Source of the DNA: Eleusine coracana subsp. coracana
Taxonomy: Eukaryota; Streptophyta; Magnoliopsida; Poales; Poaceae
DNA length: 64,000 bases
Reading direction: 5' to 3'
Assembly: GCA_032690845.1 (NCBI GenBank)
Contig: CM064425.1
Span: 36,916,240-36,980,239 of the forward strand
Both the position numbers and the translations under genes were made by a program. The stretch's first letter is position 1, and each line of letters starts with the position of its first letter. Below are positions 10,793 through 21,387 of the stretch, in pieces. Under the pieces are notes generated by a model that saw nothing but the letters and a program-made list of their open reading frames with translations, made no database searches and had not been told where the DNA came from.

Positions 10793-11655
10793 TTAAGTTC
10801 TGGCTCGTTGTTGCATTCTTTTTGTTTCTGACTCAGTGTCAGGCTCATAAAATCCCTTAAGATACACAATGATTTGAGCTCTCCAATCTTCGCTGACTAG
10901 CGCATGGATTTGTTTGGGGTCTTGCAGGGCTACTTTGATCGAGGGTTCAGTGATTGTTTCAAAGAACACATCTTGCAGCATTGCCTCTTGTTTTGCAGCC
11001 GTTGCAAGTTCATCTGCCTCGGTGTTGAACTTTCTCTCGATATACTGTATATCAAATCCTTTGAAATACATTTCCATACCCCTGATGGTGTTGTGATACT
11101 TCTCAAGCTGAGGTCCCTGATTGTGAATTCTTTGTTGTGTTGACTGGCAACAATTTTGGAGTCTTTTCTGATCTTGCACCTCTGAACTCCGAGTGCCCTG
11201 AGTTTCTTGAGACCCAGTAATACTGCCTCGTATTCTTCTATATTATTAGTGCACTTGTCTGTCTCCTTGTTGAATTCGAGCCCTGCGGCATATCTCATTT
11301 TTACACCTCTGGGTGAGGTGATTATCGCTGCTATGCCTGCCCCGTCTAGCCCCCAAGCTCCGTCGCAATGCACTATCCATTCGGGCTCTGGCAGCTCTTG
11401 ATTTTTTGTGTATTCTGGGGCCGTCCTGTCTGCTATGAAATCAGCAAGTACTTGAGATTTGATGGCACTTCATCTCTCAAAGTCTACCACGTGCTCTGAC
11501 AATTCCATGGCCCATTTGTCGATTGTCCCCAAGGCCTCTCTTTTGCCAAATACCTCCTTGAGTGGTTGGTTGGTGAGCACTTTGATATGGTGAGCCTCAA
11601 AATAGTGCCACAACTTTCTTGAAGCCATGACCATTGCATATGCTATCTTTTCCAT
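10793..11655 (-). pseudogene. T1 RNase H and archaeal-type second RNase H
   Basis: The 11655-11470 stretch has the end of the RT-linked RNase H (ASRKLWHYFEAHHIKVLTNQ). Upstream of integrase is a second RNase H: HCDGAWGLDGAGIAAII, then TNNIEEYEAVLLGLKKLRAL and KDSKIVASQ. The DGA, EYEA and DS positions match the archaeal-type RNase H carried by Tat elements. The continuing part, FDIQYIERKFNTEADELATAA, is one base out of frame, so a frameshift lies near 11110-11125. RNase H removes template RNA during reverse transcription; the second copy may be structural. Confidence 0.75.
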
Positions 11656-11979
11656 CTCAGAATAGAGTTTTTTGGAGCCGGACAGTGCTTCACTAACATA
11701 GTAAACTGGGAGTTATACTAGGAGTTCCTTCGGTTCCCCTTTGACCATCTTAACCATTTTCTTTTCCTGTATAAGGACTATACTGAATGCTGAGTCTGAT
11801 GCAGCCACATACAAAAAGAGAATGGACCCTGGCTCTGGGTTGGTGAGCTTCGATTGCTTCTACAGGTAACTTTTCAGATCGGCGAAGGCTTTCTGCTGCT
11901 TTGGGCCCTATTCGAAGGGTTGGGCCCCTCGGAGAGTTTGGATGAAGGGCAGGCTTTACTCGGCCGATCTGGATATGAA

Positions 11980-13098
11980 TCAGTTCAGTGCCGCCATTCT
12001 GCCTGTGAGTTTCTGCACATCTTTTCTGCACTTGGGTTTTTGCATTTGAGAGATCTCTTTTATTTTGTCGGGGCTGGCTTCGATGCCTTTGGCTGACACT
12101 AGGCAACCAAGTACTTTTCCTTTACGAATGCCAAAGACACACTTTTCTGGGTTCAACTTTAGCCTTGCCGCTCGGAGATTTGCAAATGTTTCGGCTAGGT
12201 CTGAAATGTGATTACTCTTTTTCTTGCTGGCTATTATGATGTCATCCACATAGGCGTGCACACTTTTTCCAAACTGTGACTGGAAAGCTTTCTGAGTCAT
12301 GCGGCAGAATGTAGGATCAGCGTTTTTCAACCCCTCGGGCATTCTTACAAAACAATAAGTGCCAAAGGGTGTGATAAAACTTGTTTTTTCTTCATCTTCC
12401 CTCCTTAGCCAAATCTGATGGTAGTCTGAAAAATAGTCAAGCAAAGATAACAGCTCGCTTTCTACTGCTGCGTCCACAATTTTGTCGATTTGAGGCAGTG
12501 GGAAATCGTCCTTGGGGCAGGCCTTGTTGAGATTGGTGAAATCTATACAGATTCTCTAGCCCCCATTCTTCTTCCTGACCATTACACAGTTTGCCAGGTA
12601 GCCCGGGTATTTGACTTCGTGAATGACGGAGGCATCGAGGAGTCACTGTACTTCCGCCTTGATGGCTTCAGTTTTTTCATCAGACATCTTTCGAAGCCTT
12701 TGCTTCTTTGGTCTGATCTTTGTGTCTATTTCCGACTTGTGTTCTATGATGCTTATGTCTACTCCTTCAAGATCAGCCGAAGACCAGGCGAATACATCTT
12801 TGTTCTTGCCTAAGAATGCTAGCAATTCTTTTTCTTCTTGGGGATCTAGACCAGAGCCTATTGTGACGAACTGCCTGAGGATTTGCTTGTCGAGGAGTAC
12901 TTTTCTGGTTTGTTCGTCTGGTTGTACCATGATTCTCTTTTTGTCGAGACAACGTGTGTCTTTTCTTGCATTCTCCATATGTTGCTCACGAGCTTTTTGG
13001 GCTCTTTCCTCTTCTTCTAGTTGCTCTTGGCTGAAGACTTGTATATTGTTGCAGTTTCTTTCCCCCGGAGCATAAGCTTGTTCTATGTCCCTTGCCAT
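11980..13098 (-). pseudogene. T1 reverse transcriptase
   Basis: The frame contains LLDKQILRQFVTIGSGLDPQ, then the RT fingers (KYPGYLANCVMVRKKNGG), the palm (RICIDFTNLNKACPKDDFP) and the catalytic YVDD in HAYVDDIIIASKK, then LGCLVSAKGIEASPDKIK. Stops occur at about 12640 (TGA, one change from CGA) and about 12556 (TAG in place of the conserved Trp of GGWRICID). The frame is otherwise shared with gag and protease. Positions 11656-11979 are the RT-to-RNase H connection, more decayed. Confidence 0.8.
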
Positions 13099-13143
13099 TT
13101 GGTGGTTTCCTCTAACTGTATTGACCCCTTCGGCTGCTGGAAT

Positions 13144-13599
13144 CTACATGCATAGATATGCACCATGGATGACAGCCTCGAAGGTGTTGATGCTACCTTG
13201 GACAAAAATGACATTGAATGGGTGGCAGAGATCCACTATGTCGAATGTTACATACTCCGTCCGGGGGTTCTGAGTGTTGCCGAATGACACAGGGAGGGGA
13301 ATTGTGCCCATTGGAGTGATTCTTTTTCCTCCAAAGCCTATGAGTGGTATATTTGATTTCTGCAAGGAACTTTTGTTGAGGCCCATCTGTTCGAAGGCAT
13401 TTGTGAACAATATATCTGCTTGGCTGCCATTGTCTACAAGGACTCTACTGACCATCCAAGTATGGATGTGGGCTTCGATTACAAATGCGTCAACGTGCGG
13501 ATAAGCTTTGAGATTGAGATCCGATTTTGTGAATGTGATGGGGATGTGAGACCATTTTGATTTGATGACGGGCCCTTCTGTGAAAACACTGTTTACCAA
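13144..13599 (-). pseudogene. T1 aspartic protease
   Basis: The retropepsin signature RVLVDNGSQADILF is present; most Tat elements have DGG or DSG, so the central residue is changed to Asn while the catalytic Asp remains. It continues IPLIGFGGKRITPMG and the hydrophobic strand YVTFDIVD, then FNVIFVQGSINTF, where LGR is usual. It would cut the gag-pol polyprotein. It shares the frame with gag, with a stop just before it (near 13602). Confidence 0.75.
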
Positions 13600-13649
13600 T
13601 CAGAAGTGGTTTCTTCTTCTTTTCTTGTTCTCAAAGCCTGAAGATGACC

Positions 13650-15431
13650 CTCTGCATATCATTCCGATGAATCCTTGCAATGGGAAGGTTGTGGCTTGAT
13701 TTGGGTTAGACTCAGGCTTGGGCTGAGGTAATTGTTGTGGCTGTTGCTTTTGTGGTTGGCGCTCTTGGCTGGGCTCTGGTTGCTAGGTTGGTTGCCTTGG
13801 TTGAATATACTGGCTCGGAGGTTGGGTTGGATGGTTTGTGTTGAAGTATGGGGATGGTGTGTACAGCTGGTGGTGATGGGTGCTTGGGTAATGACAGTTG
13901 AGCTATGTGGGTTGTGGATATGGCTGTTGGGGCCATAGGTTAGGCGATGTGTAATTGATGGCTTTTGGTTGGGATGGGACTTTCTTTTCTACTTCGATTC
14001 TTTCTTGGATTTCTTTTGCTTTGAGGCAACCCCTTGTCCTCTTCATAGTAGAAGCAATATGGTTTTCTGGCTGGTTGGCTTTGGTTTTGAGGCCTCGACC
14101 TCTGTCGCGGCCTCGATAGTTACTCTCTCTGAAGTCGTTGTTGCGGCTATCTTTGCTATTGTGGTCTTGCCTTTCTTCTTTGATGTGCCCTACAAACGAT
14201 GGCGACTGCTCAGTGGGCTGCTTGTATTTTCTGTACTGTCTTTCTTGGTAAGCACTTTCATTGTGTGGTTGATTGCGATTTTTGCTCTGGCTCTGCTTGC
14301 GCCTTTTGTAATCCACATCAGATCTGTTGTATTTTTCAAACTTCGTGCATAGTGTCTAAATTGTGTGTGGCGGTGTCCACACGTAGTAAGATGACATCTG
14401 GCATGCTCGCATACCTCGAAGCACCGAGCTTATTGCTGCTTTGTCTGTGACACTGGGTGCTTGAGCCCGAAGGGTGAGGAACCTTCTGTAGTAATCATGT
14501 AATAGCTCATTTTCTTGTTGAGTTATATTTAGTAGTTCGTGCGATGGCTCCATGATTGTGCAGAACCCTTGAGAACTTGCTACCACCTTGTCCCTGATGT
14601 TTTCCCAACTGTACAGTGAGCCAGGAGGTAAGTTAAATTACCAATTCAGTGCCGACTCTTCGAGTGTGCAAACGAATGCTTTTGCCAAGGTTGTCTCATC
14701 TCCTCCTGTTGATATGATTGCTGCTTCATAACTCATGAGGAATTGCCTTGGGTCGGAATTCCCCCTGAACTTAGCCAACAGTATCGTCCTGAATTGCGGT
14801 GGGTATGGTGCCCTCTGCAACCCCTCGAAGAGGGGTGAGTCTTTGTCAATTATGCCCGATGTGCTTCCCCTTTGAATCGGTAGTACTTCTATGGATAGCG
14901 GTTGACGGCTTGGCGTAAATGGTACTCCTTGGTTGATATATGGATGAGTTTTGGGCATTGGGTTTGGTTCTTGGTGACTCGCTCTACCCATGGCTCTTTG
15001 GAGTTCCTCAACTTCTTTTGCAAGTTGCAGATTCTTGAGTCTGAGCTGGGCTAAGTACTCCTTCTCTTGCAAGGCTTTCTCTCTCTCCCACAGCGCTTTG
15101 CTTCTTAGCTGTTGCTCTTCTAGCAGCCGTTTCTTGAGTTGCTCGAGATGTTTGGCTCTTTGGGCTAACAGTTCTAACTCCTGCGCTGCTGTCACTGAGG
15201 TTGGGGTGCTGCTTCCCGAGGGGTTTGAACTCGATGGTTGTTCGGGATGCTACACCGGGTCCTTTGGGTTGATGGGCGCATCCGCCTGTGATGGCTGGGC
15301 TTCGGGGGTGTTCTCCTTTGTTACATGCGAAGTGGTTGATCATCCGTCAGTTGGGGGTCGCCCGGAATGCTACTTCGAGGGGGGGGGGGCATAGTGCTAC
15401 TCGAAGGTAGCGGTCCATGGAGTTGAGTCAT
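13650..15431 (-). pseudogene. T1 gag
   Basis: Translation likely starts at ATG 15431 (MTQLHGPLPSSST), only 26 bases from the primer-binding site. A run of G at 15382-15392 shifts the frame. The main frame has a long coiled coil (ELLAQRAKHLEQLKKRLLEE), the retrotransposon-gag core (PPQFRTILLAKFRGNSDPRQ, then LLHDYYRRFLTLRAQAP) and a basic, Gln/Pro-rich C-terminus. Stops lie near 14637, 14353 and 13900. The protein packages element RNA. I do not see a clean zinc knuckle. Confidence 0.75.
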
Positions 15432-15456
15432 TGTGAGCTAGTATACGAGCTCACAA

Positions 15457-15470
15457 CACGGTGGGCGCCA
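15457..15470 (-). promoter_or_regulatory. T1 primer-binding site
   Basis: The minus strand reads TGGCGCCCACCGTG one base after the LTR end. This is the TGGCGCC class of tRNA-complementary sites; I do not assign the tRNA. Confidence 0.75.
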
Positions 15471-15471
15471 C

Positions 15472-16155
15472 TGATGGTGTCACTAAGCGTATGCTCTGGT
15501 GCCACGAATAGAAAAGGTGAATGAAAAGAGGAATCTCAAAGTATTCAAAGCAGAGTGGTGAATGCTCTCCACGTATTCCCAAAAAGATTCTCCTTCTACA
15601 AGTAAGTAGGGGTGCTTTATTTATAGGCCAGTACTTAGGTCATATCCAAATGACCATTCTACCCCAGATTAACTACTATATTCTAAGAATCGGTAGAAAA
15701 TGGTCATAAAGGGCAGAATGGTCTTTTGAGGTCTTCCAGCACCCCTAATTGGTCCGCACGCCTCGACACGTGCTAGTGCCATGTGTCGCCATCTGCAGGC
15801 CTCGCTCGCTTTTGGACTTGAGCATAGTATTGTCTCACGAAGGCACAGTGTCATCCTTCGAATGGGTCTGGTACCTTTAGGGAGTCCCTGCACTCCGTGC
15901 GCTGCCCTGGGGTCCACTCTGGCATGGTCTCGCCCTTCGAAGGTACCATGGTGTCCTTCAAAGGGGACTCACACCCTTCGGGCGTTGCTGCCTTCTGTTT
16001 GAGCCGAAGGGCCTTGATTCTTCCGAAGTCTCTAATAGGAACATGCATTTCAAAATTATGGTTAGTGAGAGGGCAGCAGTGGTTAGCCTCAACCCTTAGT
16101 CGTAGCCTGACTTTGACAAGCCCCGAAGGGTGGCCCATGAGGTGATCCCCCAACA
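15472..16155 (-). repeat. T1 5' LTR (684 bp)
   Basis: On the minus strand it begins TGTTGGGGGATCACC and ends ACACCATCA. The right flank CATAA (16156-16160) is copia coding sequence, showing the exact insertion point. The outer half contains several CCTTCGAAGG-like palindromes (centres near 15838, 15859, 15938, 15959 and 15979), described under findings. An AT-rich TTTATTTATA-like stretch near 15620 could belong to the transcript start, but I cannot place a TATA box firmly. Confidence 0.85.
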
Positions 16156-17100
16156 CATAAACCTCTTCCTCTATATAGCCATTTAGGAAAGCACTCTTGA
16201 CATCCATTTGATAAAGCCCAGTTCCCTTAGACGCAGCAAAGGCAAGCAAGATCCTAATGGCTTCTATGCGTGCAACAGGAGGAAAGGTTTCCCTATAGTC
16301 TAAGCCCTCCACTTGGCTAAAATCCTGAGCAACAAGCCTAGCCTTGTTTCTCACAACCTCACCATGTTCCCCATGCTTGTTTTTGAACACCCACTTGGTT
16401 CCTATGATACTAACACCAACAGGAAGCTCTACTAGGGTCCACACTTTGTTTCTCTCAAAGTTTTCCAACTCCTCATGCATGGCATTAACCCGATGTTCAT
16501 CAGATAGTGTGTGTCCAACATCCCGAGGTTCAGAGGTTACAACAAATAGAGAATTGGTAAAGCAGGCGAGATGTGCAGACCTTGACCTTGTTGTCCTCTC
16601 ATAGAGATTACCGATTAACTGGTGAGGAGGATGCTGACTTTGAATACGAAGAGGGGCATCTATCTCAGAGCGTACCTCCTCCTCAACCACAGCTAAAGCT
16701 GGCTCGACAGCGACTGAAGTTGATGTAGAAGCTTCTAGACCCTCTGCTGGAGTGGTGCAAGTAGCAGGAACAAGCTCGGATGTAATGAGCTGTGATGAAT
16801 CATCATCATCATCATCATCATCAAAGCCCTGTAGGTCCTCTTCTACAAATATGCTCTCCTCCATTTCCCTGTTACCTGCAGTCTCAACCACATTGCTTGT
16901 ACAAGAATTTGATTCATCAAAGGTTACATCATAGGACTCTACGATGGTGTTCGTTTCCAAATTCAAGACTCTGTAGGGATGACCATAAAGAGTGTAACCA
17001 AGAGAGATGCCATCGTAAGATCTCGACTCAAACTTATCATGATTGCCATGCTTGAGAATAAAGCACTTGCAACCAAAGGCACGCAAATGAGAAACAGATG
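16156..17100 (-). pseudogene. C1 integrase-RT linker and N-terminal reverse transcriptase
   Basis: The frame shows MRAFGCKCFILK, the end of the integrase region, then the acidic linker with an Asp run encoded by GAT repeats, then copia RT: GTKWVFKNKHGEHGEVVRNK, ARLVAQDFSQVEGLDYRETF and QMDVKSAFLNGYIEEEVYV. It stops exactly where the T1 LTR begins, before the YVDD motif, so it is truncated and inactive. The rest would lie left of T1, outside the window. Confidence 0.85.
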
Positions 17101-17102
17101 GC

Positions 17103-17740
17103 TTCCTCCCAAAGCGTAGCTCCTAGGAAGTCACATTAAGAATTGAGCGCAAGAAAACCCTAGAAACATAGCAAGCAGTGTTGATGGCCTCAGCCTAGAA
17201 CCGCCTTAGAATCCTATGCTCGTCGAGCATCGTCGGGGCCATCTCCAACAAGGTGTTGTTCTTTCTTTCGACCAAACAATTCTACGGAGGAACACGAGGT
17301 GCTGAAGATTGATGCTCAATACCATGCTCAAGGTAGAAAGCATCAAAGGAGTTCTTGAACTCGGTGCCATTATCACTGCGGATTGCTCGTAACGCACCAG
17401 GGAGTTCCTTGAACAACCTCAGAGCAAGCTCCGACAAGTGATGAAACACTTCATCCTTGCTCTCAAGAAAGTTAACCCTTGAATAGCGAGAGAAGTCATC
17501 AACTATCACAAGAACATGCCACTTCCCACCAGCCGAACGAACCCAAGAAGGACCAACAGTGTCCATGTGAAGCAACTCTCTAGGTCGTTCAGTCATCACC
17601 AAAATAATTGCTGGATGAAAAGTGGCAGCCATTTTCCCGTGATGACAAGGACCACAAACCAAATTCTTATCAAATTTGAGCTTAGGCAATCCTCGGATCA
17701 AACCTAGGACATTCAAGCGACAAAATAAGTAAAAGCTCAT
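17103..17740 (-). pseudogene. C1 integrase
   Basis: The frame has KLKFDKNLVCGPCHHGKM (zinc-binding end), the first catalytic Asp in LLHMDTVGPS and the second in AIRSDNGTEFKN. The third part, VERKNNTLLEMAPTMLDEH, is out of frame after a frameshift near 17282, and a stop follows. Integrase inserts the element cDNA. Confidence 0.8.
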
Positions 17741-17758
17741 GTGACCTAGTATCCTATG

Positions 17759-18151
17759 TCATTTCCAGAGCTTCGAAGAAGATTGAGCAAGAAAACACTT
17801 GTGATAACCATAAGAAATAGAAAAATCAGCCTCAAAAACTGTCCCAATGTGAGAAATGCCACAAACCAAAGAACCAATCAAATCTGGAACACAAGAAGCA
17901 TTTTTCTTAAAGCGCACTTCCAAACCAACATCAATCAACTGAGAAATAGAGAAAAGATTGTACTTGAGATGCTCAACCAAACCAACATCCTTGAGAGTGA
18001 AGTTTTTGTTTACCTTTATCACACCCCTTGCCTTCACTCTACCTCTCTTGTTATCACCGAAGGTCACATACTCGTGGCGCATAAAGGGAATGAGGCTGGA
18101 GAACCACTTTGCATCTCCGGTCATGTGGCGTGAACACCCGGAGGCCATCAA
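17759..18151 (-). pseudogene. C1 copia protease, catalytic Asp lost
   Basis: The copia protease motif, D-S-G followed by SxHM, is here MASGCSRHMTGDAKWFS. The Asp is Ala (codon at 18143-18145, GCC). C2 has MDSGCSRHM at the same point. It continues with YVTFGDNKRGRVKARGVIKV and LKYNLFSISQLIDVGLEVRF, the gag-pre-integrase region. With the Asp gone it cannot cleave. Confidence 0.8.
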
Positions 18152-18181
18152 CCATTTGTTCTCCAGGTCTCCACCTGCTGC

Positions 18182-18940
18182 CTACAAAGAACAAGAAGAA
18201 AAGATCGATGGCTCAGTGTTGGGGTTAGAAAGAAGACTTTTGGGGATCCAGCACATCACCATACGACCTATAGAAGTCATCACAGTTCTTTGCACATTAC
18301 TATTATGATGCATGGGACGAGGACCACAATGGGGAAAGCGTGGCCTGTCAAAGCGTCTCAACTCAAACCTTGTGTTACGAGGATAGAAATCATCTGTGTG
18401 GAAACCAAATCCATGTGAGCGATGCTCACCATGATGGGGAAAACGTGGGGCGCCAAAGCGTTGTGGCTCAAAGCCTCTGTTTCGTGAACCAAAGCCATAT
18501 GAGGAATGACCCTGTCCATGATAGTCACGAGAAAATGAGCGAGACTGAAAGTCAACAAAATCGTCATGACGCACATTTCTAGTTAACTCATCTTGCATCC
18601 TCTCAATTATCTTACGCCTATAGCATAATTCATCCAAGTGGTCTTTGCGACCATAAAACATCCAAATATAGACTCTCTCATGATTAGGCTTCGCTTGCAT
18701 AGGACGTTTGGGTTTTGGCTTCTCTGTTTTCTTTGGGTTGAAGGAGGGGTTGGGGTTAGGTGGATAGTATGTGTCAGTGGGTTTGATGAATTGTTCCTCA
18801 TCTTTGTAGCTAGAGCTAGGCACAAACTAACCCACATTAGCACTCTCTTTGTCACACCTCTCATAACCCAAACCCAAGTTGTAGGTTGACCTACAAGCAC
18901 TCTGCTTAACTCTTGACAAGTAACTCTCAATCTTTTCTTC
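18182..18940 (-). pseudogene. C1 Cys/Arg-rich gag-pol linker
   Basis: A basic, Arg/Phe/Gly-rich region (RFGAPRFPHHGEHRSHGFGF) with a degenerate second zinc-knuckle-like motif, YIWMFYGRKDHLDELCYRR, where other copies have CMFCGRKGHLDE. It likely binds nucleic acid. It ends CWIPKSLLSNPNTEPS, as in C2. A frameshift near 18820 separates it from the preceding gag part. Confidence 0.65.
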
Positions 18941-18982
18941 GCTAACTAGGGTTATTTTGAGGCGAGAGATGAGGTAGTCATT

Positions 18983-20014
18983 TTATTGAGTTAGGTTCTT
19001 GTTTTTCTCTCTAGTGATTGGAAGCTTATCCTTAAGAGAGCCACACACTACACATGGTGGTTTGAGAACTTTTGAGCGAGTCTCATTTAGCAGCTTGGAC
19101 TCAAGCTCATTGACACTGAGGGTTTGAACTTCCAACTCATTGGTGAGCTTGGGGCACTTCTGACATGCACCCAAAAGAGTTGGTCTAGCTTTAAATTCAT
19201 CAAGCTCTTTAAGGGCACTCTCAAGCTGACTGGAAACTTGAGCATGCACACTTTCCCTCTGACTGTGATCATTCATCATAACATGACAAGACTCACACTC
19301 TACAACAATGTCATCTCTAGCCAGCTTAAACCTAAGCAAAGCAATCTCATAATCAGCACTCTCTAACTTACACTTAAGCTCTCTACTCTCACGAACAGCA
19401 CTGTGAAGTTTATCATCTTGGATGAGCAAAACATCACACAATTGATCAAGTTCAGAAGAGAGCTCATCAAGAGTGGGGCGGGGGGGCGGGGGGGGGGGGG
19501 GTACCTCACTTGTCTCGGAGTCGGAGCCAGAGTTAGTGTCATAATCATTCTTTGCCATGAAGCAAAGCCTGGTGAAGTTGTCCTTCCTCTCGACTCGTGG
19601 TTTTTCAACCTCCTCCTTCGAGCTTGTAAGGCCTTCGCTTGATGTGAGGTCAACGTCGCTTAAAGCGGCAACGTAGGTGCATGCGACTGCCTTCATGAGC
19701 TTCCTCGAGGTCTTGCCTTTCTTGTAGAAGTGGTTCTTCTTCTTCTTGAAGTCTTCAGAGTTGTTGTCATGGTACCCAGCCTTCTTCTTCTTCTAGGGGC
19801 AGTCAGCGATGAAGTGTCTTGGGTCACCACACTCAAAGTAGTTCAGTGAACCACTGCCTCTTCTCTCCTTACGGTTGTTGTAGAACTTCCTGAACTTCCT
19901 TGTGAGCAGTGACAACTCTGTTCATCAGAAGCTGCAACAAGAGAAGACAAGGCGAACTCCAAGGAAGACTTGTCATGTGAGGGGTTAGTTCCATAAGAGG
20001 CACCACCATGACTA
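18983..20014 (-). pseudogene. C1 gag C-terminal half
   Basis: The 237-residue frame starts after a broken zinc knuckle (YFECGDPRHFIADCP followed by a stop; the first Cys is Tyr). It contains a Pro run encoded by a G-rich tract (19480-19500) and a coiled coil with three CxxC pairs (CESC, CQKC, CVVC). Upstream codons GSHGGASYGTNPS begin immediately at the fusion with C2 pol, so the N-terminal gag is absent from this copy. Confidence 0.7.
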
Positions 20015-20029
20015 CCCTGTAGATCCAAG

Positions 20030-20352
20030 CCCTGTAGATCCTCTTCTACAAAGATACTCTCCTCCATCTCCATGTTACCTGTAGTCTCAATCACATTGCT
20101 TGAACAAGAGTTTGTTTCATCAAAGGTTACATCCCAGGACTCTACGATGGTTTTAGTTTCCAAATTCATAACTCTGTAGGAATGGCCATGAAGAGAGTAA
20201 CCAAGAAAGATGCCATCAGAAGATCTCGACTCAAACTTATCAAGATTGTCACGCTTGGGAATAAAGCACTTGCAACCAAAGGCTCGCAAATGAGAAACAT
20301 ATGGCTTCCTCTTAAAGAGCTCATAGGAAGTCACATTAAGAATTGAGCACAA
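20030..20352 (-). pseudogene. C2 integrase C-terminus and linker, fused in frame to C1 gag
   Basis: MCSILNVTSYELFKRKPYVS leads to AFGCKCFIPKRDNLDKFES and the linker IFVEEDLQGLD. Here the frame passes, through a repeated LQG, into gag codons GSHGGASYGTNPS. The RT that should follow is missing. The frame stays open to 19843, so the junction is in frame. Confidence 0.75.
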
Positions 20353-20397
20353 GAAAACCCGATGGGAAACATAGCAAGCAGTGCTGATGGCCTCAGC

Positions 20398-20910
20398 CTA
20401 GAACCACCTCGGAGTCCTATGCTCATCGAGCATCGTCCAGGCCATTTCCACAAAGCATATGTCCTTTGTTTCGACCACACCATTCTGCTGAGGGATGAGA
20501 GGTGCTGAAAACTGATGCTCACTACCATGCTCAAGACAGAAAGCATCAAAGGAGGCGTTCTTGAACTCGGTGCCATTATCACTGCGGCTTGCTCGTAATG
20601 CACCAGGGAGTTCCTTGAACAACCTCAAAGCTAAGCTCCGAAAGTGATGAAACACTTCATCCTTTCTCTCAAGAAAGTAAACCCAAGAATAGCGAGAGAA
20701 GTCGTCAAAAATCACAAGAACATACCACTTCCCACCCACCGAACGAACCCGAGAAGGACCTACTGTGTCCATGTGAAGCAGCTCTCTAGGGCATTCAGTC
20801 ATCACCAGATTAATTGGTCGATGAGAAGCGGCAATCATTTTCCCATGATCACAAGGAACACAAACCAAATCCTTATCAAATTTGATCTTAGGCAATCCTC
20901 AAATCAAACC
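20398..20910 (-). pseudogene. C2 integrase core
   Basis: The frame from Met at 20895 has the zinc end LVCVPCDHGKM, then D43 (HMDTVGPS), D106 (SRSDNGTEF) and E142 (NGVVETKD), the D-x-D-35-E arrangement of integrases, so all three catalytic positions are present. ERKN has become ETKD. A stop at about 20398 ends the frame in the region AEAISTAC. Confidence 0.8.
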
Positions 20911-20970
20911 TAGGCCACTTAACCAACAAAGCAAGTCAAAGTTCATGTGACCTAGTCTCCTATGCCATTT

Positions 20971-21372
20971 CTAGAGCTCAGAATAAGATTGAGCAAAGAA
21001 GCACTTGTGAGAACCAGGAGAAACAACAAAATAAGCCTGAAAAACTCTCCTAATGCTAGAAATCCCACAAACGAAAGAGCCATTCGAATCAAGAACATAA
21101 GAAAGATTTTTCTTAAAGTGCACTTCCAAACCAACATCAAGCAACTGAGAAACAGAGAGGAGATTGTACTTGAGATGCTCAACCAAACCAACATCATTGA
21201 CAGTGAATTTTTCATTTACCTTTACCACGCCCCTTTCGTTCACTCTCTCTCTCTTGTCATTTCCAAAGGTCACATACTTACGGTGCTTCAAAGGAGTGAG
21301 GCTGGAGAACCACTTTGCATCTTCGATCATGTGGCGCGAACACCCGGAGTCCATCAACCATTTGTTCTCCAA
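20971..21372 (-). pseudogene. C2 copia protease and gag-pre-integrase region
   Basis: ENKWLMDSGCSRHMIEDAKW keeps the catalytic Asp (codon 21349-21351). It continues YVTFGNDKRERVNERGVVKV and LKYNLLSVSQLLDVGLEVHF. This is the better preserved of the two protease copies. A stop near 20970 precedes integrase. Confidence 0.8.
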
Positions 21373-21387
21373 GCCTTCACCTACTGC

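Larger units (their letters stand above)
3897..16155 (-). mobile_element. T1: Tat-lineage Ty3/gypsy element with antisense gene
   Basis: Minus-strand order from the right: LTR, primer-binding site, gag, protease, reverse transcriptase, RNase H, a second archaeal-type RNase H, integrase, then a 110-bp tandem array and a plus-strand spliced gene. A second RNase H and an antisense gene near the 3' end are hallmarks of the plant Tat lineage. The 3' LTR is not in the window because G1 inserted in the 3' part. The right LTR ends precisely inside the C1 reverse-transcriptase gene, so T1 is younger than C1. All coding parts carry stops. Confidence 0.85.
16156..20029 (-). mobile_element. C1: downstream half of the chimeric C-family copia element
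   Basis: Minus-strand order: gag C-terminal part, second Cys-rich linker, protease, integrase and start of reverse transcriptase, then the T1 insertion. At 20015-20044 it joins directly to C2 pol through a 15-base tandem duplication, so gag follows integrase. C1 and C2 share every domain but differ at many positions. It resembles SIRE-type copia elements in its long gag. Confidence 0.8.

Noticed and set aside
16752..17055. Plus-strand frame with a His run
   Set aside because: It is the opposite strand of the Asp run (CAT repeats) in the C1 integrase-RT linker.
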